Assembly (NCBI GenBank): GCA_965208815.1
Contig: OZ242357.1
Coordinates: 3,100,001 to 3,164,000, forward strand
Direction: 5' to 3'
DNA length: 64,000 bases
Source of the DNA: Bin55 sp009840545
GTDB lineage: Bacteria > Pseudomonadota > Gammaproteobacteria > Pseudomonadales > Azotimanducaceae
How positions within the stretch are numbered: position 1 is the stretch's first letter; each line of letters opens with the position of its first letter. Below, piece after piece: positions 26,618-35,297 of this stretch. The notes under the pieces were generated by a model. It had not been told where the DNA came from, made no database searches, and was given only the letters and a program-made list of their open reading frames with translations. Made by a program: the position numbers and the translations under genes.

Positions 26618-27151
26618 CTATTGGCCGGAACTTTCCGCACGTTGACGCTCGATGACTCGCTGTAGTTTCTTTGACGCACTTAGGAGAATCAGAACACCTC
26701 CCACAACAGATAGGGCAGAGTACTCAAAAATGTTTCCCAATCCTCCCATGGCTGTACGTATAAACGTGTTGGTCATAACCAAGTCAAGTTCTGTATCGGA
26801 ATCACTTCCAAGCATGCTACCAGTAATAATCAGAACGACTAATCCCAATGCGAATGGAATCGATGCGCAGAAAATGATCCTTCTCGCATACTTTCTATTT
26901 GACAACTCGAAAGAAAGAAAAGCAAACCAAGCTAGCACGATTGAGAGACAACCGGCCAGCAATGCCATGGCAGCTAAAAAGACTATAGGTAGCACCTCAA
27001 TTGCCGATAGTCTGGAAAAGGAAGTATACGCAAGAGCACCCAGTACTTCGTAAACCGTTTCGACGGATTGCATGGCAGCTAGCACTCCTCCGATGATCGC
27101 AACTATGCTGCCGATCTGTCTCAAGTATTCCTGAATCTTACCGTTAGACAC
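26618..27151 (-). CDS. Four-helix membrane protein, unknown function
   Basis: 177 residues with helices at about 12-30 (GSIVAIIGGVLAAMQSV), 52-80 (VLPIVFLAAMALLAGCLSIV), 92-112 (RIIFCASIPFALGLVVLIIT) and 142-160 (ALSVVGGVLILLSA). The C-terminal tail is basic. No family recognised. The 199-base gap between it and the gene ending at 26418 holds nothing clear. Confidence 0.6.
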   Translation of the reverse strand: MSNGKIQEYLRQIGSIVAIIGGVLAAMQSVETVYEVLGALAYTSFSRLSAIEVLPIVFLAAMALLAGCLSIVLAWFAFLSFELSNRKYARRIIFCASIPFALGLVVLIITGSMLGSDSDTELDLVMTNTFIRTAMGGLGNIFEYSALSVVGGVLILLSASKKLQRVIERQRAESSGQ

Positions 27152-27369
27152 CCTTCGAATTTCCCTGTCTCATACGTTTCAACTCATTTTAAGGGACAGA
27201 TTTACCCAATCTAGCCAATTCGCGAATCGCGCATACATAGATTTCATCGAAGAATAGAATGTTCAAAACAGACCATATCAAGCTAATCCATGGACTGTCA
27301 CGCAGAACCGATTCCAATTCTGGGAAACGTCTCCTTACAAAGTTTAAAGAAGCGGACCTATCAACATGA

Positions 27370-27648
27370 ATCGGATTCGACCCAATTGTTCTCGCTTCAA
27401 CGTGGAAGGGGCTGCTGGGTTTAACGATTGGTTTTGCAGTCGCAGGCTTGGTGTTCGCAATAGGGTTGGTAATCGCAGGACTCGCGGGTTGGACTCCTGA
27501 AGAGGCGAGTACTCGATTCAAGGCGAGTTGTAAACGTTCCGCATCATGGCATTTTGCAAAGTACGTTCTGTTTTACAGGCTGATTACATTACTTTGCATT
27601 GCTGCTTACTGGGGCACTTACGTTGCAATCACGTCATTAGTAGGCTAG
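27370..27648 (+). CDS. Possible two-helix membrane protein or 5'-truncated fragment
   Basis: An open frame from 27370 gives LLGLTIGFAVAGLVFAIGLV, a soluble hinge (TPEEASTRFKASCKRSASWH) and a second helix (YVLFYRLITLLCIAAYWGTY). No ATG, GTG or TTG lies before the first helix (the first TTG, 27448, is inside it), so this may be a fragment or use a rare start. On the opposite strand, 27189-27350 also reads somewhat like protein (RRFPELESVLRDSPWISLIW); the strand is not settled. Confidence 0.35.
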   Translation: MGFDPIVLASTWKGLLGLTIGFAVAGLVFAIGLVIAGLAGWTPEEASTRFKASCKRSASWHFAKYVLFYRLITLLCIAAYWGTYVAITSLVG

Positions 27649-27778
27649 GGAGCAGGCGCGTGAATCCGTCAAGCGCAACAACTATTTCGAGGTGTACACT
27701 AGAGCGTATGATAATCGCCTTTCCTCAGTCAGATCTCAGTCCATGACAACCGTATCAGTAGCCCGCGAAACTCGATCT

Positions 27779-28885
27779 ATGCGCCAGCAGGAACTCAATG
27801 ATCGCACTCAGAAGATCATTAAGTTCTACTGTTTTAATGTATTGGTCATTGCATTGTTGTTTTTCTCGCCTAGCTTGGCAGCTGACGAATCCATTACCCA
27901 AGAGGCCGAACAACCGTCCGAACGCAAAGTCGAAATCGACAGTTTTCAGGGGCCGGTGTTGCAGGAAGTCGTTATTCCAGAGTTTCCTCCAAACCGATTG
28001 ATTGAGGGTGAAGAAAGTTGGGTACAGGTCAATTTCATGGTTGATTCTGAAGGCACACCTTACGAGATTGTCGTAACTGACTCAATCGGACACAGTTCAT
28101 TCAAGAATGCCGCGATTCGAGCAGTGAAAAAGTGGAAGTACCAACCCGCAATCTACAACGGGGAGAAGATTGACGCGGGCGCTCGGCATAAGATTGTGTT
28201 CCAGCTTCCTGACCAACCCAAGGGAGCATCAGACAGGTTTGTCAAGATCCAAAATGCGTTACGCAAAGCAGTCGCTGAAGCCGACAAGGAGAATGCCGAT
28301 CGGTATTTGAAAATGCTGGAGAATGATCGCAGGCTTACTCTTTATGAGGATGCTTTCTTCAATTTCGCAAAGTACGAGTACATGAGCAAATGGGGCAACG
28401 AAGATCAGCAACTCGATGCACTTAATCGTGCGATAGCAAACGAGTCCTCTGACAAGTACTTGCCTGCCGATGTATATTTGTATGCGATGGGCAAACGACT
28501 GCCCTTACTACTCAAAAAAAGAGACTATCTGACAGCCTACCTTTCGTACGTGATTTTGTCCCGTGAGGAACTGGATGAAGCGGCGCATTCAAATCTGGAA
28601 GCCGTCGGAAAGGCACTCCAAGAACTGAAGGATAACCAAAAAGCCTATGACCTTGTAGCCACCATCGATGATTCCGCAAGCTGGAATATAGGATTGTGGA
28701 AGGACGAATTTTGGTTTGAAGACGTCGAGGGACACATTGTCGAACTAAAGCTAAGATGTCACAGGGATATGGAAATTATTCGATTTGAACCAGAAGTCAA
28801 GTACAAGATTGAAAAACGTTTTGGCGGATGCTTCCTCGAGGTTCTGGGCGACAAGGGAACAACCTTCAGATTGTTTCAATCATAA
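27779..28885 (+). CDS. Periplasmic TonB_C-domain protein with helical C-terminus
   Basis: 368 residues from ATG at 27779, chosen to place the signal peptide (FYCFNVLVIALLFFSPSLAA) near the start; ATG 27743 or GTG 27692 are also open and no start has a good ribosome site. Residues about 45-140 form a TonB C-terminal-type domain (SWVQVNFMVDSEGTPYEIVV; AAIRAVKKWKYQPAIYNGEK). The rest is helical and probably TPR-like (LKMLENDRRLTLYEDAFFNF). It recalls the protein at 5224-6453 with the domain order reversed. Function unknown. Confidence 0.7.
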   Translation: MRQQELNDRTQKIIKFYCFNVLVIALLFFSPSLAADESITQEAEQPSERKVEIDSFQGPVLQEVVIPEFPPNRLIEGEESWVQVNFMVDSEGTPYEIVVTDSIGHSSFKNAAIRAVKKWKYQPAIYNGEKIDAGARHKIVFQLPDQPKGASDRFVKIQNALRKAVAEADKENADRYLKMLENDRRLTLYEDAFFNFAKYEYMSKWGNEDQQLDALNRAIANESSDKYLPADVYLYAMGKRLPLLLKKRDYLTAYLSYVILSREELDEAAHSNLEAVGKALQELKDNQKAYDLVATIDDSASWNIGLWKDEFWFEDVEGHIVELKLRCHRDMEIIRFEPEVKYKIEKRFGGCFLEVLGDKGTTFRLFQS

Positions 28886-29426
28886 AACTGAAACAATGTG
28901 CTAGTCCTTCTGGAAACTACATCGAACACCGTGCACCGCTTGACGGTTTTGCAGGAGGCCATCGCCAACATTTTTCGCCGTCCAAACGCCTGAGCCTGAG
29001 ATCTTGATCGAGACTGCATAGCCGCCGCATCCTGTTCGAATTAGTAGACCCGCAATCCTCAAATTCACTAATTCATGGGTTAACGAGTACGAAAACTTCG
29101 TGCGTGGATGAACTGAAATCCACACGGGACTTGAATCTCTCCCGCTCCACCACTTTGAATTTCGAGCCTTTCTCGACTTCAGTGAATGGCGTGCACCGAC
29201 TCGACCCTCCCTCCTATTCAATTAGAACTTCATTCATGACAAACGAAAAATTTTCGGAAGTACAAACTGCGCGACAGGCAGATCACAGCAGTCAAGTTCG
29301 CAGACTTCGTAGCTCAAACAGAGCCAAGGTAGCTACCACTGGTCTGCTGCTTGTCGTGCTCAGTTCTACAGCTGACGTACCCCAGCCAAAGAAGGACCCG
29401 CCCCTCAAGTCTACGAGGAAGCCTCG
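28886..29426. other. Intergenic region, no gene supported
   Basis: About 540 bases. An AT-rich hairpin (TTGTTTCA/TGAAACAA, 28871-28896) overlaps the preceding stop codon and may act in termination. Overlapping short ORFs on both strands lack recognisable motifs. A stretch around 29125-29155 ending in GCTCCACCA recalls a tRNA 3' end, but the T-arm does not pair properly. Confidence 0.4.
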
Positions 29427-29930
29427 TCAACGTTCGTTCAGACTCGGAACATAAGCGTATTTATTGAAAACTTTCTTGCCGAGAATTCGCCAACCGACCG
29501 ATGCGGAGGCTAACAAACATATACAAGAAACCACTACGACAGCGACTAGGATTAGGAAATTTGTCTCGGTGAGCCCAAGTCCAATCAGTTTGACAATCCC
29601 TATGCCAATAGCCATCATTACTGTATAGACCGGGAGCGCAACCAAGACTATAGCCCCAAACGAGAGGGCAGTCTGCTTCCAGATTGCGTCAAGTCGCTTT
29701 CTGTTTGCCCCCATCGAGACAAATGCATTCCGCACAGCGACAAACGAGACCAATAATGAGATTCCTCCAAGTGCTGCAATGGTCAAGAATATCCAGTGTA
29801 GCACGAAGGCTGACCCGATCAAGAGGATTGAACATGCAAGAAATGACACTGCGAATGACCAGGAGGCGAGTCTCCAATTGTCCAATGGAGAACTCGACGT
29901 CAACACTTTGAGAGCAGCTGGCATCTTCAT
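29427..29930 (-). CDS. Four-helix membrane protein, unknown function
   Basis: 167 residues with hydrophobic segments at about 24-44 (WSFAVSFLACSILLIGSAFV), 46-68 (WIFLTIAALGGISLLVSFVA), 88-115 (LSFGAIVLVALPVYTVMMAI) and 124-148 (FLILVAVVVVSCICLLASAS). No family recognised. It lies downstream of the helical-repeat protein genes on the same strand, 66 bases apart. Confidence 0.6.
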   Translation of the reverse strand: MKMPAALKVLTSSSPLDNWRLASWSFAVSFLACSILLIGSAFVLHWIFLTIAALGGISLLVSFVAVRNAFVSMGANRKRLDAIWKQTALSFGAIVLVALPVYTVMMAIGIGIVKLIGLGLTETNFLILVAVVVVSCICLLASASVGWRILGKKVFNKYAYVPSLNER

Positions 29931-29995
29931 GTTGACCTCGGGTTTATGACTTCAATGAAGTTGAGCTGTGATACACAGACGTAGTAGCTCCAAAC

Positions 29996-31516
29996 CTATA
30001 ACGGTTTAGACTCCGATTCTTTGTCGCCAACACGTACTCCCTCTCTAAACCACACTTGGGGTCCCTCTTCAAGCACTCTTCTAAAGTGATCCTGTACTTG
30101 CTCAGCTTGTTCCTCTGTGAGTCCAGGGTCGGTATACCTCTGGTTTCTTCTCCCCGTTTCTGAGTTGTAGTCATCGGGCAGAAAACTGCGCACGTACTCC
30201 ATTTGGCTCTTCGACAAGACGTTTGTTCCAACATTGCGACGCACAAGATTCATGGATGCCTGGTACTTGTTATCCATCGAAGGTAGATTGTCCAGTTGTG
30301 CAACAAGGGATTCAGGTTGGGATGCTGCCCACTGTTGCACTACTTGGTTGTAATACGCTTCTCTTTCGCCTTCGGGCAGACCCAAAGCTAAGCTGTGTAT
30401 TCGATCAATGTCATTGTCACGCGCTAGAAACTTGCCAATCGTTGAATACGAAAAGAACTTTGTCAGGCCGTCGCGGACTTGAGACAGCATCCCGACGGCC
30501 AACTCAAGATCAATAGCCGCGACCTCGCCAATCACCGCGACCTCCAACCCAAGGAGTGCATTGTCAATGGGCTGACTCAGCGCAGTTTGCAAAGCAAAAT
30601 TGGGATCTTCTCGCGCCATCTTTCCTAGAATCATCGTTAGCACTAGATCGTTGGCGTAAATGTCATCGGATAATGCCCATTCGAGCGCAGCGTGAACGTC
30701 TATAGCGGACCAACTTGAGGCAAGTTCCTTTGTAATGCTGAACTTGAGCTCCTCGTCCGAAATGTCTTGAAGAAATTCAACTGTTCCTTCTGGATCAGTT
30801 CGAGCAAGTGCTAGAAGCGCTTCCCTCTCACCAAGCTTTCTCAGGTTTTCCGGAACCAGTTCAAGGTCTTCCAAGACTGTCTTAGGATCGTGTTCGGCCC
30901 AGGCGCGTACAAGCTTCTCAAGCATTTGTCGACGAACACTTCCTTCTTCTATTGCTGACATTTCACTCATCGCTTGAATGGGATTCAAGCTCACCCAAGC
31001 GGCGGCTACAGCCGATAGGGCCAGATCTCGTACGGGTCCAGAAAGCTTGAGCGCGTGCTGCAATGCGGACTCTGCATCCGTTTGCGATGCATGATGCACG
31101 ATCGAACCGATGACAGCATTTTGAACGATCGGATCGGTTAGCGAGTCATTGATTCGCTGAATTACCTCGAATCCTGCTTCATCAGTCCATTCCTTTGCAA
31201 TTCGTACCAGAAGATCAAGCTGTGCCACATTCGGAAGCTCATCGGCGACCAGTTCGTTCCACGCATCCCCTGGGGGCCTGTCGGCGGTCAAGATTTCTGA
31301 TTCTGTGGTTTGAGACTGGTTGGAAGACAAAATACTCGAACTTTGGTTGGAGCTATCCGAGAAACCAACGGTATTCGATCTCGATCCCTCGTCTCCGCTT
31401 TGATTGCTCAAGCTAGCCAACACAAAGTAGCCCCCCAGCGTGACGACCAATCCAAGCGCAGCACCTACCGACATCCAACCGATGGTTTGGTTTCGATTCA
31501 CTTGCGAGCTTGTCAT
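29996..31516 (-). CDS. Membrane-anchored helical-repeat protein, paralogue A
   Basis: 506 residues. A single N-terminal helix (IGWMSVGAALGLVVTLGGYF) anchors a long extracytoplasmic part: a Ser/Gln/Asn-rich linker to about 85, then helical repeats of ~35-40 residues with a recurring W-x-x-x-[DN]-P-x-x-A-like core (AWVSLNPIQAMSEM; AWAEHDPKTVLEDL; ALARTDPEGTVEFL; KMAREDPNFALQTAL). It is clearly homologous to its upstream neighbour and to the gene at 57718-59526. No enzymatic motif; likely a protein-binding scaffold in the periplasm. Confidence 0.8.
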   Translation of the reverse strand: MTSSQVNRNQTIGWMSVGAALGLVVTLGGYFVLASLSNQSGDEGSRSNTVGFSDSSNQSSSILSSNQSQTTESEILTADRPPGDAWNELVADELPNVAQLDLLVRIAKEWTDEAGFEVIQRINDSLTDPIVQNAVIGSIVHHASQTDAESALQHALKLSGPVRDLALSAVAAAWVSLNPIQAMSEMSAIEEGSVRRQMLEKLVRAWAEHDPKTVLEDLELVPENLRKLGEREALLALARTDPEGTVEFLQDISDEELKFSITKELASSWSAIDVHAALEWALSDDIYANDLVLTMILGKMAREDPNFALQTALSQPIDNALLGLEVAVIGEVAAIDLELAVGMLSQVRDGLTKFFSYSTIGKFLARDNDIDRIHSLALGLPEGEREAYYNQVVQQWAASQPESLVAQLDNLPSMDNKYQASMNLVRRNVGTNVLSKSQMEYVRSFLPDDYNSETGRRNQRYTDPGLTEEQAEQVQDHFRRVLEEGPQVWFREGVRVGDKESESKPL

Positions 31517-31580
31517 GGGCAGAGCTCAATCAAAAACAATAAAACGATTCGCACCTCACGCGCAGATAATTTGGAGCACT

Positions 31581-33062
31581 TCATTCTTCTAGGAGCTGGC
31601 TTGAATTCAGGAAGATTACATTCATTGTGTCTTCGAGCACTTGCGTTGAAATGAATCCGCCGTCCCCGTCTGGAATTAGCCCAGGAGGGGTATAGCCTTC
31701 CGGCAGGTACGTTGCCACTTTCTCCAATTGTCGGTCACTCAACGCATAGGTTTCCGGGTTGTACCGCATGAGACCTCTAGCTGCTTGTTCTTTTACCAGT
31801 TCGTTCGGTAGCCCTTCAAGGGCAGAAAACAGTGATTCCGGATCGGATAGCGCCCATTGATACATCAACGACCCGTTATAGATTCTTTGACCACGTTCAG
31901 ATAGTCTCTCGCCCAACTTGAGAGCTTGATCAAACTCTCCGTTCCGAATATAGGCTCGACCGACCTCACTGTACGCATGCGCAACTGTCAGGCCTTCGTT
32001 TCGTATTTGGGCTAGCATTTCTTGTGCTGCGTCAATGTCGCTTTCTACCAAGTGCTGAATGACGGTAACTTCAAGTCCGCGGTAATACTGACCTCGCAAT
32101 ACGATCGGCTGGTCGCGAGCAGTTTGGAATGCAAACTCTGGGTCTTTTTCAGTGAGATTGGCCAAGACGATCATGAGAGCTTCCGCTTGAATCACGTCTG
32201 TAGGAAATTCGTTTGTTAGCACCCATTCCAATGCAGTATGAGCGTCTTTCTGGGACCAATGAGTCGCAATCTCCTTGCTCAGTTTGTCTATGAGATCCCT
32301 GTCGGTCAAGTCTGCCATCAACTTAACGGCTTCTTCAGGCAATTTTCTGGAGATTGCGATCAGTGCTACTTCTAGACCAAGCATCCTGACGTTTTCGGGT
32401 AGCGACTCAACAGCATTGAACAGCTCTTGAGGATCAACGCTTGCCCAAACTCTCAAGACCCTTTCCTGTAGGGTCTTTCGATCTGTCCTTGATTCAAGGA
32501 TCGAAACGCTAGCTAGCGCTGCCTGGGGGTCGGCTGTCGCCCACACTTCGATGATTGCCTGCAAAGCGAATTGGCGTGACGCACCCTTCAGCTCAAGTGC
32601 TTGTTGCAACGCAGCTTGAGGATCAGCCAGCACCACGCTTTGAATCACGGATGCGATAACCGCATCGCGAACGGTTGTATCAGTTAGCGTTGCGCTGATT
32701 TGATCTATCACTTCGATCCCGTCTTTTTCAATCCATATTTGCGCGACTTTTAGTAGAGACTCAATTTGTGCAATATTGGATTGGTTGCTCGTAAGCGCTT
32801 CCCAGGCGGCTTCTAGATCTTCGCGAGGAGAAGCCATGCTAACTTTCGGGGTGCCGTCTGGACCTGAAAGGAATGCACCGGAGCTATCCGATTCATCCAA
32901 GGGAGTGTCCTTTGATTGATCGTTTGCGCTTGACGGATCAGTTTGCACGTTCGTCAAAATGGATATGACGAAAATTAGCGCTAAGGCGATGACTGCGCCG
33001 AGAACGGCTCCAATAGTGACGAGACTTGCCTTGTGCAGATTGCGATCAGCCATGACCTTCAT
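31581..33062 (-). CDS. Membrane-anchored helical-repeat protein, paralogue B
   Basis: 493 residues from ATG at 33062 (an ATG three codons on is equally possible). Anchor VTIGAVLGAVIALALIFVIS, an Asp/Ser-rich linker, then the same repeat type (VWATADPQAALASVS; VWASVDPQELFNAVE; NLTEKDPEFAFQTARDQPI). Side by side with paralogue A, segments such as the one ending QT-QPI and VIQ/IGE line up directly, so the pair is a tandem duplication. The 64-base gap suggests one transcript. Function unknown. Confidence 0.8.
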   Translation of the reverse strand: MKVMADRNLHKASLVTIGAVLGAVIALALIFVISILTNVQTDPSSANDQSKDTPLDESDSSGAFLSGPDGTPKVSMASPREDLEAAWEALTSNQSNIAQIESLLKVAQIWIEKDGIEVIDQISATLTDTTVRDAVIASVIQSVVLADPQAALQQALELKGASRQFALQAIIEVWATADPQAALASVSILESRTDRKTLQERVLRVWASVDPQELFNAVESLPENVRMLGLEVALIAISRKLPEEAVKLMADLTDRDLIDKLSKEIATHWSQKDAHTALEWVLTNEFPTDVIQAEALMIVLANLTEKDPEFAFQTARDQPIVLRGQYYRGLEVTVIQHLVESDIDAAQEMLAQIRNEGLTVAHAYSEVGRAYIRNGEFDQALKLGERLSERGQRIYNGSLMYQWALSDPESLFSALEGLPNELVKEQAARGLMRYNPETYALSDRQLEKVATYLPEGYTPPGLIPDGDGGFISTQVLEDTMNVIFLNSSQLLEE

Positions 33063-33200
33063 CGCCGCTTAAGAAAGTGAGCTATCGAAGTATCTTATTC
33101 GAAAATAGTTGGTGAGCAAGAAGTCCGTTGGTTCAACGCAAACTACCGGATATCGAGCCTCATCAGAGAGAATCAGCTAGCTGCAAGGGAGGAGTCTCTT

Positions 33201-34538
33201 CTACCCCTTTTCCGTTCTAGGTAGGGGAATATGGAACCTCTTGAGCGTTGACTCCATTGTGGGCTTGCCCAAGCGAATTCTCTCATTGCTGAGCAACATT
33301 GAGAAGATAAACCCGAGACTGAGAAACAGAACCCCAATCAAGAAGCAATAGATTACAACTCGATTTGGATAGTTGTCTTTCAGATAGCCCACGTAAAGCG
33401 GACCAATGATGCCGGCAAACGACCACGCCGTGAGGATCAGACCGTAGAGAGTAGACATTTTCTTTTGTCCAAATACATCGAGAACAAACGATGGCATGGT
33501 CGCGAACCCACCACCAAAGCACAACATGATGTAGCAGACTAGAGCAGAAAAGATCCAAGGATCGCGTTCAGTCATCAGTATTCCGAACACTACTGTCTGA
33601 CTGGCAAGGAGAATTCTGAAAACCATCACACGGCCGATGTGATCGGAAAGCAGTCCCCAAAGCAGACGTCCCAATCCGTTGCAGACTGAACTGGCTGCAA
33701 TGAGGTTTGCTCCGTACACAGCCAACATTTCAGGTTCGACGGATGCGTCGTTCAATTCCCAAACGTCTTGAAGCAATGGCGACTGAAAACTGATTACGGA
33801 AATTCCAGCCGCAATATTGAAAAAGAAAATCAACCACATGACGATGAACTCGTAGGACTTCAAGCACCTGCGCACATAGTCAGGACGGTCCTCATCAGTT
33901 TGTTCAGCGGTGGGTACAGCTAGTTCAGTCTTGCGGGTCGTCTCGACTTGTGGTGGATTAGTGACGAAGAAGCTGGACGGAAGCAAAATGCACCCGAACA
34001 GTACTCCCAAGAGTAAGAACAATTCGGGAAGATTCTCTTCCGTGTGGACCAATAGGGCGGGGGCTAAGAGCTTGCTGAGAAAGAGAGCTCCGAGCCCGAA
34101 CCCCATGACCACCAGCCCTGTGGAGAGTCCTTTATGTTCGGGAAACCAATTAGCCACAGTAGCGACGGGAACCACATACCCGAAACCCAAGCCCGTTCCA
34201 CCTACGAACCCGTAGCCAAAGAGAAACAGCGCAAGATTGTCATTTTGCAGTGCCCAGCTGGCAATGAAATATCCTGAGCAGAACAATATGCTTCCTGCAA
34301 TCGCAAGCTTTCGCGGCCCGATCTTCGGAAGCATCATTCCTGCCCATGCGGCTGACAAGCCTAGAGAGAAAATGGTCAGTCCAAAAGATAGGGACGTATC
34401 CGTGAACGACCAATCTAAGTGATCAACCAGTAGAACTTGGAAGAAACTCCAAGCGTAGACCGTACCAAAGCAGAGATGCAGCAGAATGCAGAGGAATCCT
34501 CTGGATACTCGACTAATGGTGTACGTGATTTCGGACAT
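33201..34538 (-). CDS. MFS transporter, oxalate/formate antiporter (OFA) family
   Basis: 445 residues with 12 hydrophobic segments. OFA-type features: FGTVYAWSFFQVLL in helix 1, YGFVGGTGLGFGYVVPVATV and NWFPEHKGLSTGLVVMGFGL, and a central cytoplasmic loop (about 195-220). In the second half GLGRLLWGLLSDHIGR repeats the MFS loop signature. Inner-membrane anion or monocarboxylate exchange is likely; the substrate is not determined. It lies 12 bases after the sensor gene on the same strand, suggesting one transcript with the binding protein and sensor. Confidence 0.85.
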   Translation of the reverse strand: MSEITYTISRVSRGFLCILLHLCFGTVYAWSFFQVLLVDHLDWSFTDTSLSFGLTIFSLGLSAAWAGMMLPKIGPRKLAIAGSILFCSGYFIASWALQNDNLALFLFGYGFVGGTGLGFGYVVPVATVANWFPEHKGLSTGLVVMGFGLGALFLSKLLAPALLVHTEENLPELFLLLGVLFGCILLPSSFFVTNPPQVETTRKTELAVPTAEQTDEDRPDYVRRCLKSYEFIVMWLIFFFNIAAGISVISFQSPLLQDVWELNDASVEPEMLAVYGANLIAASSVCNGLGRLLWGLLSDHIGRVMVFRILLASQTVVFGILMTERDPWIFSALVCYIMLCFGGGFATMPSFVLDVFGQKKMSTLYGLILTAWSFAGIIGPLYVGYLKDNYPNRVVIYCFLIGVLFLSLGFIFSMLLSNERIRLGKPTMESTLKRFHIPLPRTEKG

Positions 34539-34550
34539 TAGTACGAAGTC

Positions 34551-35297
34551 CTAGTTGGAGGACTCCGGTTGATCTGATTCCTTTCCAAGCTTCTCAGGAT
34601 CGGATACGGTCGAAAAATACTGAAACAATCTAGCTAGGTCACCGGCTTCGTCTTTGCGTTCAAGCAACTTCGCAAAATTACCGTCATCGGATTCCTTCTT
34701 CGCAAGCCCTACCGCGTAAGTCTGCAATTGCTCGATGGGTTTTGAAGCGAAATTCACAAACCAAATGGCGGCGAATATTCCGATTAGGAAAACGCTGGCG
34801 ATCAAGTACACCTGAGCTCCAATGGCAGCCTGAATTTTCATTGATACACTTTCGAGATCCATCCCGATGTGGACGGTTCCGGCCACGCCTGCAAGTATGG
34901 GGCTTGCCACTTCCACGAAGTCACCCATTCCTCGTATGGTTCGTTGCACCGTTTCAGTGTTTGAAACGTCGCTGTCGAGAATCGATTGGGGGATTCCAGG
35001 AACGAAGGTGTGGGCTAAGAACTCTCCGTTCTCGTTTGTAATGTAGATGTACTCGATTCCTTGAATCTTGAGGAATTGGTCGATTAGAGATTGGAGGGAT
35101 GACAAGTCCCTGTTCAAGATGATGTCTACACTTGCGTCTGCAATCGTACGGGCATGTCCTTCACTGTTAGCTTGATACTCGTATGACAAGTGACTGTCCA
35201 CCGCATTGATGCTCAAGACAGATGTCGAAATGCCGATGAGTCCAAATAGTGCAATGATGCCGAAAACAGTGCGTTGAAATAGTTTGGTGATTTTCAT
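34551..35297 (-). CDS. Membrane sensor protein with periplasmic sensing and HAMP-like region, no output domain
   Basis: 248 residues. Helix 1 at about 11-30 (FGIIALFGLIGISTSVLSIN), a periplasmic domain of ~120 residues (SLQSLIDQFLKIQGIEYIYI, then ITNENGEFLAHTFVPGIP, a single-Cache-like pattern), helix 2 at about 163-185 (QVYLIASVFLIGIFAAIWFV) and a HAMP-like segment (ASKPIEQLQTYAVGLAKKES). There is no kinase, cyclase or chemotaxis output. It starts on the base after the stop of the solute-binding protein gene, so the two are co-translated. Confidence 0.75.
   Translation of the reverse strand: MKITKLFQRTVFGIIALFGLIGISTSVLSINAVDSHLSYEYQANSEGHARTIADASVDIILNRDLSSLQSLIDQFLKIQGIEYIYITNENGEFLAHTFVPGIPQSILDSDVSNTETVQRTIRGMGDFVEVASPILAGVAGTVHIGMDLESVSMKIQAAIGAQVYLIASVFLIGIFAAIWFVNFASKPIEQLQTYAVGLAKKESDDGNFAKLLERKDEAGDLARLFQYFSTVSDPEKLGKESDQPESSN

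Noticed and set aside
29100..29160. tRNA-like 3' end (GCTCCACCA) with TTGAATC upstream
   Set aside because: The T-stem does not pair with a 7-base loop, and no matching acceptor 5' half or anticodon arm lies upstream.
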